A DNA stretch of 64,000 nucleotides from contig CM055094.1 in NCBI GenBank assembly GCA_029204225.1, positions 9,217,234-9,281,233 of the forward strand, in the 5' to 3' direction. The translations under genes were made by a program, and so were the position numbers. The DNA comes from Diphasiastrum complanatum. Lineage: Eukaryota; Streptophyta; Lycopodiopsida; Lycopodiales; Lycopodiaceae. The notes under the pieces were generated by a model that was not told the origin of the DNA, searched no databases, and saw only the letters and a list, made by a program, of their open reading frames with translations. Positions 48,201-59,511 of this stretch are shown piece after piece. Each line of letters begins with the position of its first letter. Position 1 is the stretch's first letter.

Positions 48201-50416
48201 TTTCCTCTAGCCACATTTGGGGTTGACAATTCTAAGCTACCTAGAACATTTGACTCATGATCTAGCATTCTATTCTTCCTACTGCTCCTAGTTTGCATGT
48301 CTCCTAGTAGGGTTTAATAGGCTATAAATATAAAAAACTAACGGCACATTCCAACATTCCAAACGATATGGCAATGGAACATGGTTTTGGCGCAACTTAG
48401 TTCCAGACACATTGTTCAACTTGAAGAGGATGTTCTATTTGGAGTTCTTTTGTGTGCACATTTGTGCATATCCTTCTATAAAACATTTTGCTAGTCATGG
48501 TGTTCAATCCACGAGGAGTGTCGAGAGATATGATCTCAATATTCATGTCAACATCATGACTTCAGAAAAGTTCTCAATTGAGGGTCGCATCAGCAAGTGA
48601 TATGCTATTATAGTTTAGCAAGTAGGTAAATCATGAAAGACTCAGAATTCTGTCACATCAGCAAATGATATAATGCTATTATAATATAGCTAGTTAAATC
48701 GTGAAATACTCACAATTCACATGTCATATTGAATAAAAAATGCATTTTATACCTTGTGTGATCTAATTAGGGGTGCTTCTTACTTGTATAAGTGCTTATG
48801 ATACATGGAACAGATGTGAATGCACACAAAATATCTATGCAACTTTGTCTTTCTCATTTAACCTTTTGAACCAAGATTTGATAAATTCTCACCTATTTCC
48901 TTAGTTATGAAGTGAATGCATTGCTACATGTTGTGATCTTCAACGAGCCTCATCAAATATATAAAAATTATGTCAGTTTTAAGTGCTTCCACATTCTCTA
49001 ACTCCTTGCAATTCAAAAGTTATGGCCATTTGAAGTTGGCCAAATTTTAATGGGCGTGGTTGAAACACGAAATGTAAGCTTGATCTCTTTTATGAGTTTT
49101 AGAGATAACTGTTAATCAATTCAATTTGGGCAACTGTAATTGATATCGTTTGTGTTGTAGATCTACTGAGCCATTGTATTATCGAATTGTCCTCTTGTAG
49201 AATGTTGAAATCTCGATAAATTGAGTGCACGGGGGTGTTTGGGTGGTAAATTTGTGCTCTTTCGTTGAGTTGGACAGTTGCTGGATGTTTTTGTATAAAT
49301 ATATCATTGATTCTATTGATTTAGGAGTATTGAATTCAGTAGTAGTCCATTACAGTAGTAGAGCACTTTTAGGAAGGTTCTTCGCTATATCTTTTGATCA
49401 GAATTTTGCATTTAGGCTTGCTTCCCCTTCATGCTTGTTTCCTAGTTGGTTCAAAATTTCATCAATTGACAGCAAGAATCCTCCACAATCCTGCATGATA
49501 ATCTCGCATAGTGCAAAATCTCAAATAGCAAATGAATAAGATTGTGCAATTTCTGCAGAGTTTTACCAAGTCGTTGGGCTTTCATTAGTTACTTGAGTGA
49601 ACAAAATTTCCAAAGGACGCAGCTCTAATAGAAACTAAAGGCTCTCATCACCAATACAAACCAAAAATGAAAGTGATTTGTGCCAAAATTCGTAGTTCTT
49701 ATGAGGAATTCTAGAAAGTTCCAATGAAAGGGACAAAAAGAGAGAGATTGCACTGAACTGGCTGCGTTTTGCTGGTTCAGCAGGGGAATTCCAGGCATCA
49801 ACACCAAAAGGTAACGGCGTAAAATTCCTGTAACCCATCAAAAAATGAACAAAAAACATCCAAACTACCAATAATAAACTGAAGCGGCTGGGTTTTGCTG
49901 GTTCCGCCCGGGGTCCAGCTCGGCCTGCCTCACTGGACCGACTATAATGACGATTGTAGCAAAGCCAGGCACTTTGCTCATACGCAATCTCAAAGTCACT
50001 GAATAAGCTCTACCATGCAGCCATTTTTTGCAATAATGAAGGAGGACTAAGAATGCTAAACAGAGCATAAACAGTACTTGCGGTCATTACTTGCAATAAA
50101 CGGAAAAACAAATAGGAATGGAGCTGCAATTCAATGACTTGGGAGGACCTGGAGTGTGGAAAAACAGCAGCTCCTGTTGCGTGGCAGCACGACCCTGGTG
50201 GAAACGAATGTGAGGAGAAATGGGACCCCGCTGCAAAATGGACTTCATATTGCGCACACGATCTGCATTCTCGGGATGGGGCTCCAGCAGGTCCAAGAAA
50301 CCGGGATCTTGCAGAGTGTCGAATACTCCAGAAGAGCTGGCATTGGTGTGAGCGAGCATTCCATCGTGCCAAAACACGTGTATCAGCTCACCGCTGCTCT
50401 CTTCTCCATCCGCCAT
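42278..50416 (-). CDS. Histone deacetylase, plant HDA8 type (3 exons; frameshifted in exon 2)
   Basis: Exons on the minus strand: 50,416-50,149; 43,214-42,644; 42,508-42,278. Exon 1 encodes 'MADGEESSGELIHVFWHDGM', 'LEPHPENADRVRNMKSIL' and 'LLFFHTP'. It splices (G|AA = Glu90) to 'YVQELIAADKAGGK'. Exon 2 holds 'RPPGHHA' (His151/His152, catalytic relay), 'IDIDVHYGNGTA' (zinc ligands) and 'GQDSSA'. Exon 3 holds 'FDPNGRQ' and 'VQEGGYH' (active-site Tyr). The order and wording match Arabidopsis HDA8. It would remove acetyl groups from histones or other proteins. Oddities: about one G (plus strand) is missing near 43,020, shifting frame straight after 'GHHA'; the right frame resumes with 'LADGYCFLNNAG'. 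Also 'NGTA' runs directly into 'WERDDV', lacking three residues usual in the family. Without correction the protein would stop after about 165 residues. Intron 1 is 6.9 kb. Alternative: recent pseudogene versus a sequence error. Confidence 0.85.
43215..45979. other. HDA8 intron 1, right part: no recognised gene
   Basis: AT-rich DNA with no recognisable coding signal. The short ORFs (43,793-44,044 and 45,387-45,572, both minus) lack motifs. Confidence 0.4.
46060..47130 (+). mobile_element. Decayed Ty3/gypsy gag-protease fragment
   Basis: A degraded nucleocapsid region (about 46,530-46,580) has 'CNKSGYV' before a stop. Frame 46,558-46,896 contains a retropepsin-like block 'ISILVDNGLTHNFIDSCFVQ', where gypsy elements usually have a D-S-G catalytic triplet; here it reads DNG. 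About 46,955-47,060 encodes 'ILGYEWLFKKSPSIDYKK', the 'ILGMDWL' region downstream of gypsy protease. No LTR or RT was seen. It lies in HDA8 intron 1, antisense to that gene. Confidence 0.72.
46241..46340 (+). repeat. 35-bp direct repeat, 30-bp spacer
   Basis: 'accatattcgggagagaaga' opens both 35-bp copies, at 46,241-46,275 and 46,306-46,340. They lie within the decayed gypsy gag. Confidence 0.85.
47131..50148. other. HDA8 intron 1, left part
   Basis: No recognised coding sequence. Two short similar GC-richer stretches occur at 49,750-49,800 and 49,880-49,930 ('gttttgctggttc'). The rest is AT-rich. Confidence 0.4.
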
Positions 50417-50446
50417 AGCTGATTCTCTCTATGATTTTTGTGTCTC

Positions 50447-50449
<3 letters not shown>

Positions 50450-50496
<47 letters not shown>

Positions 50497-50505
50497 AGGG
50501 AGAGA
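50450..50505 (+). repeat. (GA)21 and GGGA tract in the HDA8 5' region
   Basis: About 35 bp upstream of the HDA8 start codon, reading CT on the coding strand. It is probably in the 5' UTR, as CT-rich leaders are common in plants. Confidence 0.8.
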
Positions 50506-50820
50506 TCTTATATTGAGTGATGATACGATACCCCCATATAAGCAATAACAAAGAACAATTAATGAAGTATATGATGGTATATTATGGAAAAAGGGGAGTA
50601 ATCTTAATCGTCCAATGGGTGAATCACACATCAATGATCATCTCGTAAGAAGAAAAGCTTTGTAGTCGGCCTATGGGTGAATGACATATCAACGATCATC
50701 CGATATAAAGAGAAGCTATGTTACAACCCGTAACAACTTTGCTCTCAACAAATGAGAGTGTGCCACAATAGCTACCATCCTCCGAGTGTCGATCTATCAT
50801 CCTCCGAGTGTCGATTACAA

Positions 50821-51025
50821 GCCAATATTTCATGATATGTCAATAAACACAAATAAGAGCCACTATTTTCATGATGCATCGATAAACACAAATTATCTAG
50901 TGTGAGCCATTATTTTCATGGTACTTCAAGAAAGACACATTATCTCATATGAGACATTGTTTTCATGATACATCAATAAACACAAATTATTTAGTATGAG
51001 CTATTATTTTCATGGTACTTTTTTG
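50821..51025 (+). repeat. 47-bp tandem repeat, about 4.4 copies
   Basis: Units start at 50,861, 50,908, 50,955 and 51,002, with a partial unit before. Each has 'attttcatgatacatcaata' or a close variant. Alternate units resemble each other more than neighbours do ('gatgcatcgataaacacaaa' versus 'ggtacttcaagaaagacaca'), pointing to a 94-bp higher-order unit. Confidence 0.8.
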
Positions 51026-51108
51026 TTGCAAAACCTTCAAGTTACTATTAGATATCAACTAAAAGCATCCATTTTCATGATACTTCAATCAAGACACAGC
51101 ATCTAACT

Positions 51109-51665
51109 TAATATGTGTCATGAAAATTAAGCCAACACATAACACTGTTAGAGTAGAGCAAATATAGGTTTTATTAAGGAGAGCGTTGTATCTCTAGATC
51201 TCATCAAAAAGGGCTTTGTATTTTTAAATTCCGCCCATGGGATCCTTGATTTCAAGATTCCATCCATGAGCACTCAGTAATTTCAAGGCTAAAATTTATA
51301 AGCAATCGACTTCATAGGACAAAATGAGGTCTCAATTTTATGAAGTAGGTAAGGGGAGTGCCCAAATTCAATAACAATCGTTTGTTCAATCAATACACTT
51401 CATCTAACTTACATGTGTCGCAAAATTATATGCAAAAATTAAGCCAGCACATTATAGTAGAGCAAATTCAGGTTTCGTCAAAGAGAGCATGGTGTTTTTG
51501 GATTCCATCAAAGCCTTTGTATTTTCAAATTGCACCCAGAAGATCCTTGATTTCAAGAGCAATATGTACTTTCAAGGCTGAAAATTATTAGCAATCGGCT
51601 TTTGTAGGACAAAATGAGATTTGAATATTATGAAGTAGGCAATGGGGAGTGCCCAAACTCAATCT
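51109..51665 (+). repeat. Duplicated 260-bp segment
   Basis: 51,109-51,373 and 51,408-51,665 are diverged direct copies, sharing 'aattaagcca', 'gatccttgatttcaag', 'taggacaaaatgag' and 'ggggagtgcccaaa' in the same order. No coding content. Confidence 0.75.
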
Positions 51666-51780
51666 CAACATCCATTCATGTAAGATTTGAGGTAACGCAT
51701 TGATTTTGGGCAACATAATAAATGAGGTGAAAAGCATCATTCATAGTGGGATGAGATACTCTCAAACCCCAACCAATGCA

Positions 51781-51985
51781 TCCTTGACATATTGGAGCTT
51801 TGTGATCCATGTGTAGGCTTGACCAATTACTTGATGCACATTTGTACATTTGTGATATTGACTAATTACTTGACATATTGGATTTTTGTGCATGATGTAG
51901 GTATGGAGCACAAGGCTCCAACATGTCAAGTAATTGGTCAACATACCCTACACATGGAGCACAAGGCTCCAATATGTCAAGGACG
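51781..51985. repeat. Compound palindrome
   Basis: The left arm 51,781-51,835 ('tccttgacatattggagctt') pairs with the right arm 51,922-51,983 ('ggctccaatatgtcaagga'). A second nested pair uses the same unit: 'acttgacatattgg' near 51,867 and 'ccaacatgtcaagt' near 51,918. So two direct and two inverted copies of one unit of about 50 bp occur within 205 bp. Confidence 0.75.
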
Positions 51986-51989
51986 TAGT

Positions 51990-52935
51990 GGTTGGGTTTG
52001 AGCGTGCACCTTGTTGGCCACAATAAGCAACTCTATCTATCACATTCTAAAACAATGGCTACATCTATGGTCATAGATGCAACCAATGTTCCAAAACCTG
52101 TTTTGGAACATGATCCAAGAATACTTTTGGGATTTCCCATCTCATCATTTTTTTTTGCTCAATTTCTTGTTGGTTTTTCTTAATTCTTATTGTTTTCTCA
52201 ATCAAAAATCATCTTAAGATGGGATATATAAAATCCAATAAATCACCATGGGTGCTCGTGTTCTTCTAAAAGTAAAAAAGATGGAGAATTCTATATGTGT
52301 GTTTATTATAAAGGACTAAACAAATTAACTATTTAAAACAAATATCCATTAGGATTGATGTTGGAGGGTTTGCATATATCAAGACAACCCTGATTAGATT
52401 ATTCATTTATTAGAAGTTAATAAGTGAGAGGGATTTGGCACCCTGCATGTGTAAGTCCAACCTGATGATCACATAGTTATTTGATTAGTTAAAAGTTAAT
52501 AAAGGGACTTTAGGCCTTTTTGCGGGAATTAAATGTCACAAGGCCTAATAGTCCAGTTAGTGAATAAAAAAGAGTTCCCCCCAAATTTCAAATTCTAAAT
52601 AATAAGGGAGGTAGAAATTGGCCAATAGGATTTGAGGCCAAAGCCATTTTGATATTGTTGGGATTGATTCTTATTATACTTTTTGTGAGAGAAGGAAAAG
52701 AGAGAGAAACGTAAGTTTGACCTTTGGATGGATAGTGTTAATGGATCATAGTGTTAATTGCCACTGTTGATTGATCATAGTGTTAATTGTGGAATCACAA
52801 GCATGTGTATGGATATGAACTATGCCATTGCTCTCATGGGAATGAATCTCCGCGTGACATGTTAATCCTCTTCATCCTTTGATGCTTGAATGTGCTTGGA
52901 TCTAGGGTTGAAGGTGGATAGGAAAACCCGCTACA
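51990..52935. other. Probable LTR-type sequence before the tRNA-Asp primer site
   Basis: No coding content. The DNA just left of the primer site at 52,941 should be the end of an LTR, but its start could not be placed ('tgttggagggtttgc' near 52,359 is one candidate). Confidence 0.35.
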
Positions 52936-52937
52936 AA

Positions 52938-52960
52938 TTTGGCGCCGTTGTCAGGTAGCT
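52938..52960 (+). other. tRNA-Asp-type primer binding site (gypsy)
   Basis: 'tttggcgccgttgtcaggt' closely matches the complement of the plant tRNA-Asp 3' end (TGGCGCCGTTGCCG), used as primer by many Ty3/gypsy elements. It implies an LTR to its left. No gypsy coding sequence follows within the next kb. Confidence 0.6.
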
Positions 52961-54019
52961 ACGCCAATTTTTCATTTTCAGCATGTTTCTGATTCATAGA
53001 TGGATGTTAGCTTGCATTTAGACATCTTTGTTTTGGCATAGTAGTGTTAAATTGCATTTAGGATTAATTTTGGAGAGAATTTTGCTTGAGCAAGGAAGGC
53101 CGAATAGATCACCATTCCTAAGATCCATTTGGATCTGAAAAAATCAGAGAAATCACAAAAACCGTTCATTTTCTACAATTTTGGTGACAAAAGAGACAAA
53201 ATTTTCATCAGTCAATGATAACTTTCTGTTCCTTTGCAACCAACCTTCACCCACTTGCAAGCAGCCCTGATGCTGTGAAGCTACAGATTGAAGGGCGAAG
53301 CTTACTTCCCAGCCAATTTCCAAAAATTTAAAAAAAAAAAAAAACAATTGCCAAAAAAAGCTTTAAAATTTCCTAAAAATAGAAAAATACGAAAAACCAT
53401 TCTTTGTCTGGTCTACTATATAAAGATCTGGTCAATATCTACTTATAGCCAGGTCGGCAAAGGTTAATTTAAAATATATAAGACTAAAGTGACTGTTTCA
53501 CTAGTTGTTGGTAACCTTTTGTAGAAAGTTTCAAACCTTTCTATAAGAATACCAGTTCTCTAAGAGGAACCTTTGTCTGAACCTTTGTCTGATTCATAGT
53601 CAGACCATTTTGTTATTTTTGGTAATTCAGAAGTTGGGCGAACATTAAGTCAAGGTTATTTGTTATACTAAGCTATTTTTGTCAAAAAAAAAAAGTATCA
53701 TTTTTTGTAAAAATAACAATATCACTCTTCAACCTTTGTCTGAACCTTCGCCGACTTTTCTGAGGTTTTCAAATTTAGTGATCCATCATTTTTGAGTTTG
53801 GAGAAGGTTAGTTCTATCAGAATTGTTCAAAACCTCTATCCGAGCTTCGGACTCAAGCATGTCCATTGTCAACCCACTATTTGACAGCGAATCAAACTAA
53901 GACATTGCTGCTGCAACAAGTCCCAGGAGTCATTCATCAATCGATTCCTTCCAGAAGATCAAGCCGAGTGCGCACACAGCCCACAAGGTATACTCTTGAG
54001 TCTACATGTCTTTTGATAT
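52961..54019. other. Non-coding stretch before a copia remnant
   Basis: No recognised gene. It contains a doubled 'aacctttgtctg' near 53,568-53,592 and again near 53,730. It may be untranslated leader of the gypsy element whose primer site is at 52,941. Confidence 0.35.
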
Positions 54020-55580
54020 AGGAACCAACAACAGTCAAAGAGGGACTCAACCAACCAGACTCTGATCTCTGGAGAGAAGCTATGGACAGAGAGTATTCCT
54101 CTCTGATCAAGAACCAGACATGGTCACTAGTCGAAGCTCCTACTGGCTGCAATATCATTGATTGCAAATGGATCCTCAAGATCAAGTACAATGCCAATGG
54201 AACAATTGATCGAAGGAAGGCAAGACTGGTAGCACGAGGATTCACTCAGATCCCCAACGTCGACTACAGTGAGACTTTCAGTCCAGTAGTCCAGCATTCA
54301 TCGATCCGAGCCCTCCTATCATATGTTGCAGCTGCCGACCTCGAAATGCATCAACTTGATGTGCAGATAGCCTATCTGAATGGAGTTATACAAGAAGACA
54401 TCTATCTAGCCCAAAGGATATGTTCTAAAAGGTATAAAGAATCATGTCTGTAAACTCCATAAGGCACTCTACGGCTTGAAACAGTCTGTCAGAACTTGGT
54501 TTCAGAGAATCAACACATTCCTCAATGAACAAGGTTTCCAACCAAGCACCGTTGATTGCAACTTCTATTCCAAGTCAGTGCAGCAATCCTTCATTATCAT
54601 CACTTATACGTGGATGATACATTGCTTTTCAGCAACAATACCAATTTGGTCAAGGACATGACTGATCTAGGCGAAGCTCACTTCTATCTGGGCATTTAAA
54701 TCCACAAAAATAGAGCGAGACGACTGATCTATATCACTCAACAAAGGTATCTTAACAATGTTCTTGACAGATACAATCTAATGAATTGTAAGTTAACTCA
54801 CTCACCAATGGATCTAGGCTTGCATTCGTCAAAAGACCAATGTCCCTAGACCAAGCAGGAAGAGGAGCAGATGAGAGAGTATCCTTATCATTGATACTTG
54901 GATCTCTCATGTACGCAATGGTCTGTACAAGACCTGACATCTCTTTTGTAGTAAGCTCACTCAGCCAATATATGGCTAATCCTGGCATTATCCATTGGAA
55001 GGCTCTCATAAGGGTCATGAGGTATATTTGAGCTACCATGGACCAGTGCATCTGCTATGGAGACGTCAGCAACGACAATCTTCATTAGCTCAGTGGATAT
55101 TTTGATGCAAGCTGGGGAGGAGATGTAGACAATCGTAAGTCCACATCTAGATTTAAATTCTTCTTCAACGGTGGTCCTATCTCATGGAACAATCGTAAGC
55201 AAACCTCTATCGCTCTTTCTTCTACAGAAGCAGAATACATTGCTGCTTCTCAATCTATTAAAGAAGCGTTTTGGTTGAGAAATTTACTGTCAAACATTAG
55301 TTTGTATCAGTACAACCCTACAACCATATTCTGTAATAATCAGAGTGCTATTGCCTTATTGGCCAATTCTAGATTTCACTCTAGGAGTAAGCACATTGAA
55401 ATCAGATATCACTACATCAGGGGCAAGGTTCTCAACAAGGAGGTAAGCTTAACGTACTATAGAATGCATGACATGGTTGCAGATATATTCACAAAGGAAT
55501 TAAGTGTTAATGCACACAACAAGTTTTGGGCATTACTTAGTCTAAAAATCAAGGAATTCACGGATCCAGATTAAGACGGG
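54020..55580 (+). mobile_element. Copia RT/RNase H remnant of a different lineage
   Basis: From about 54,045: 'DLWREAMDREYSSLIKNQTW'. Frame 54,082-54,453 then has 'DCKWILKIKYNANGTIDRRK', 'DYSETFSPVVQHSSIRALL' and 'HQLDVQIAYLNGVIQEDIYL'. Frame 54,476-54,661 has 'WFQRINTFLNEQGFQ'; the YVDD block is shifted out of frame near 54,610. Frame 54,840-55,031 has 'LSQYMANPGIIHWKALIRVM'. RNase H follows with 'SSTEAEYIAASQSIKEAFW' (about 55,220-55,275) and frame 55,275-55,574 'HSRSKHIEIRYHYIRGK' and 'DMVADIFTKELS'. 'TEAEYIA' and 'MADIFTK' style motifs differ from the other copia elements here. Gag and integrase are missing. Confidence 0.82.
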
Positions 55581-55694
55581 GTATTGGATTTATCTCCTCT
55601 ACTCTCCTAAGTCCTATTTTAATCTGCCTCCATTCATGCTGCTGTAGTTTACTTGTCTTGTTGCACAGTCTGCATATTTAGATGTAAAATAAGA

Positions 55695-57388
55695 TGTGGT
55701 CGTCTAGTTTCGACAATTTCTTATGTTTTTGGTTATTAACCGTTAAATCTTAAGCCTTTTATCTATACCGCAGTGTATATGCATATTTGTAAGCTGAAAT
55801 CAATGTTATACATGTCAAATTGGTTTTTATGGCACTAAGGCTCATTTACTACCTAGTCTTTTTGTCCAAGGTTTTGTAAAAGGCTATGCTCATAAAGAAA
55901 ATCTAGCTTTTACTCCATGGGCCACTATCGAATTGTAAACTAAAGGCCTATAATAGTTCTAAGGGCTACAAACGATCCCTTTTGAGCCAAATTCGAAAGC
56001 TCTCTTTTTCTCTCTGATTGAAAGAAAGCTAGGGCACTGTAGTTTTGGAAGCGGCTGAGGCGGTTTCCAGTGGCTATTTCCAGCTAGCCTACCATCGGTT
56101 TTTTCAGCAGCATGAACCGGGCATGTGCCATTCTCCCAGGCAGTCCCAGAGGCAGATTTGGTCGCACCTCTGATCTCCAATAGCGGTTTTCCTCACGCAT
56201 CACCAGAGCCAGTGCACTAGCGCATTTCAGACATGTTCATTTCAAACAGGTTTTCATTTAGGCAGATTTGGCAGTGTACTTCTTCTTTCTCATTCACGCG
56301 CTTCTCAAGCGGCAGCCATGCAGGTCAAAAGCGCCCCTCAACAAGTCATATGGGCAGATTTTCAAACAACCACTAGTGCATACAAGGCATTTCTTGTGTC
56401 ATTCTACCTCCATCGACAGCCGCTGCATCAGCGACCTCCTTCAACCTACTATTTTTTCTTTCATGAGGCATCAACCTTGCTTCTAACTGTTGGCCTCTGT
56501 GGCAACATTCTATTGGTCTCTAAAAGCTCTGTTCCAGATGGCAAATGCCCATTTGCTCTCTTATTTGTAGCAGTTGCAGAGCCCTCAGTCTCTTGCACGG
56601 ATTTTTGTGGCTATAACTTGTCAGGCGTTTTCATTAGCAATCATTCAGACACAATGTAGACCAGAGGCTCACAAGCTCTGTTGGTGCTTTGAATGTAGAT
56701 TTACTATTTTTGTCATTCATCTACAAGTTTAGAACAATGTGTTCTCTGTTTCTTGTATAGAGGTGTAGCAATCTCTTTTCTTTGCAGTGCTTAGACTGTA
56801 CATATCTTTGTAATCTGCAAATGGTGAATACAAATATTGTAAATCTGAGTGTTTCTGAATCACACAACTTGTTTCTATTGTGAATATCTTCTGTGCTTTT
56901 CATGGTGATTCATTTTGGTAATAGAAAGTTTATGGCACTGTATTGTTTATGCCTAGGCATACACAGTGATTTGGACTGGAACTGACTACTGAAGTGTTTC
57001 TAGCCTACAATCTTATGATTTGTGCAGGTCATAGGAGTTAGATTCAAGATAAGCTATTGTCAAGATAAAGGAACAGATTTCACAGTGTAGCTTCTTCTTT
57101 GCCAAAGTATTTGCTTTCTTGAGTTCTCTCCCATTTGAATCTGAAACTGTAATGAAGTATTCAACATCTTTCGGTGTTTGATTATATATAACCTAAAGGT
57201 GGTCTTGGCTGCCTCATTGCTGAAATGTCCGTAGACGACCAACTTAACCGAAATCACCTTCCACTCCATTCATTCTTGGTTATTCTCTATTTTGCACTAA
57301 TAATGACAGTATTAGCCCTTTTATTGCTCTCCACGATACCCGTTTGTACTACAAATATCTTTCATTTTGTTGTTGGTATGTCGCAACA
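55695..57388 (+). repeat. 5' LTR of the non-autonomous element
   Basis: Starts 'tgtggtcgtctagtttcgac', ends 'tatgtcgcaaca'. The ORFs inside it (such as 56,318-56,659) recur in altered form in the other LTR and have no known domain, so they are not called as genes. Confidence 0.83.
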
Positions 57389-58059
57389 TATACCAATTTT
57401 GGCGCTGTTGTCGGGGAGCAATGCCAAATAGGATGTTCTATCATTATTCTGATTTTTGTTTATATTTTTCAGATTCACAGGTTACTGTTCCGGTTCTTCA
57501 AGTATTTCAGAAGAGGACGAGTGAAATCTGAGTTTCGACTACCTTGAATCGTCATTTCATTTCATAATCTGTTTTTGATTTCTTGTAGAGTTCTTAAAGT
57601 CATTTATAGTTTGTTAAATGTGTTTAGTTCTTGTTATGTACAGTTTGAAGATTCTTCGTCATGTCAATAAGGTTCAGGTTTTCCGTAAGCAAGCTTCTAT
57701 CTATGCTTTTCCAGAATCGGGTTTTTGTTTTTCTCTGTTTTGTTTTATCTTAGTTTTTTACAAGTCTTCAAGTCAAAATAAAAGCCTGTGCTAAAGCTAT
57801 GTGCTCTTCAAGCGGTTGTGGTGTTGTGTTAAAGAGGCAGGCAAATGCTGATTTTTCAGATAACGACTTGTCGGTGCTGCTATCCAAAATCACATAATTT
57901 TTATGTTGCAGAGCAAGTTTTTAAAGCTGATTTTCCGTTCTACATCTGCTCATATCTATGTCGAATGGTGTTGACTTTTGGGAGTAATATATGCTGAAGT
58001 TTTATTTGTTGAAGACTATACAATCAATGCTTTGGCCTGTCAAAGGCTGCAGACTGTGG

Positions 58060-58186
58060 CAAATCAGATTCTCTTCGAAGCTTCAACACTGTTTCATATT
58101 CTCTGGTGTTTCTGAGGTGTTTTAGATGCTCCTTCCTGGTTTTGCTGTAAACGAGGATGTCATCTAAAAATACGACTACAAAGGGG
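58060..58186 (-). pseudogene. Antisense Ty3/gypsy RT fragment inside the element
   Basis: The minus strand encodes 'FVVVFLDDILVYSKTRKEHL' followed by 'KHLRN'. This is the catalytic YLDD-type block of gypsy RT (here FLDD), with the usual 'DILVYSK' and 'EHL' landmarks. It runs opposite to the element and ends against the polypurine tract. Only some 30-35 codons are recognisable. Confidence 0.75.
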
Positions 58187-58192
58187 GAGATA

Positions 58193-59511
58193 TGTGGTAG
58201 CCTAGTTTCGACAATTTCTTATGTTTTTTGTTTTTAACCATTAAATCTTAAGCCTTTTATCTATACCGCAATGTATATGCATATTCGTAAGCTGCAATCA
58301 ATGTTATACGTGTCAAATTGGTTTTTATGGCACTAAGGCTCATTTGTTACCTAGTCTTTTTGTCCAAGGCATTTTTGTAGAAGGCTATGCTCATAAAGAA
58401 AATCCAGCCTTTACTCCATGGGCCACTATTGAATTGTAAACTAAAGGCCTATAATAGTTCTAAGGGCTACAAATGATCCCTTTTCGCAAGCTCTCTTTTT
58501 CTCTCTCATTGAAAGAAAGCTAGGGCACTACAGTTTTGGAAGCAGCTAAGGCTAGCTAGCCCAGCATCGCTCTTTATCTCCAGCCCACCATCGGTTTCTT
58601 CAGTAGCGTGAACCAACAGTTAGGGCATGTGCCATTCTCCCAGGCAGTTCCAGAGGCAGATTTGGTCGCACATCTGATCTCCAACAACTCCTCATGCATC
58701 ACCAGAGCCAGTGCACTAGCTCATTTCAGGCAGGTTCATTTCAGACAAGTTTTCATGTAGGCAGATTTGGCAGTGTACTGCTTTCTCATTCACGCAGGTC
58801 AAAGCGAAAGCCATGCAGGTCAAAGCGGCCCTCGACAAGTCATGTGGGCAGGTTTTCAAACAACCACCAGTGCATACAAGGGATTTCTTGTGTCATTCTA
58901 CCTCCATCGACAGCCGCTGCATCAGCGACCTCCTTCAACCTACTATTTTTTCTTTCATGAGGCATCAACCTTGCTTCTAACTGCTGGCCTCTATGGCAAC
59001 GTTCTATTGGTCTCTGAAAGCCCTGTTCCAGATGGAAAATACCCATTTGCTCTCTTATTTGTAGCAGTTGCAGAGCCCTCGCAATCATTCAGACACAATG
59101 TAGAACAGAGGCTCACAAGCTCTGTTGGTGCTTTAAATGTAGATTTACTATTTTTGTCATTCATCTACAAGTTCAGAACAATGTGTTCTCTATTTCTTGT
59201 ATAGAGGTGTAGAAATTCCTCTGAATTTGCTTTCTTGAGTTCTCTCCCATTTGAATCTTAAACTGTAATGAAGTATTCAACATTTTTCTGTGTTTAATTA
59301 TATATAACCCAAAGGTGGTCTTGGCTGCCTCATTGCTGAAACGTTCGTAGACGACCAACTTAACCGAAATCACCTTCCACTCCATTCATTCTTGGTTATT
59401 CTCTGTTTTGCACTAATAATGACAGTATTAGCCCTTTTATTGCTCTCCAGTAGGAACGATACATGTTTGTACTACAACTATCTTTCATTTTGCTGTTGGT
59501 ATGTCGCAACA
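58193..59511 (+). repeat. 3' LTR of the non-autonomous element
   Basis: Starts 'tgtggtagcctagtttcgac', ends 'tatgtcgcaaca'. About 340 bp shorter than the 5' LTR because of one internal deletion near 59,217-59,230. Confidence 0.83.

Noticed and set aside
49635-50068. Minus-strand ORFs next to HDA8 exon 1
   Set aside because: They lie beyond the exon 1 donor, in the intron, and lack family similarity.
56268-56659. ORFs inside the 5' LTR of the non-autonomous element (and 58,694-59,204 in the 3' LTR)
   Set aside because: They differ between the two LTRs by frame and length and have no known domain; LTRs seldom code.
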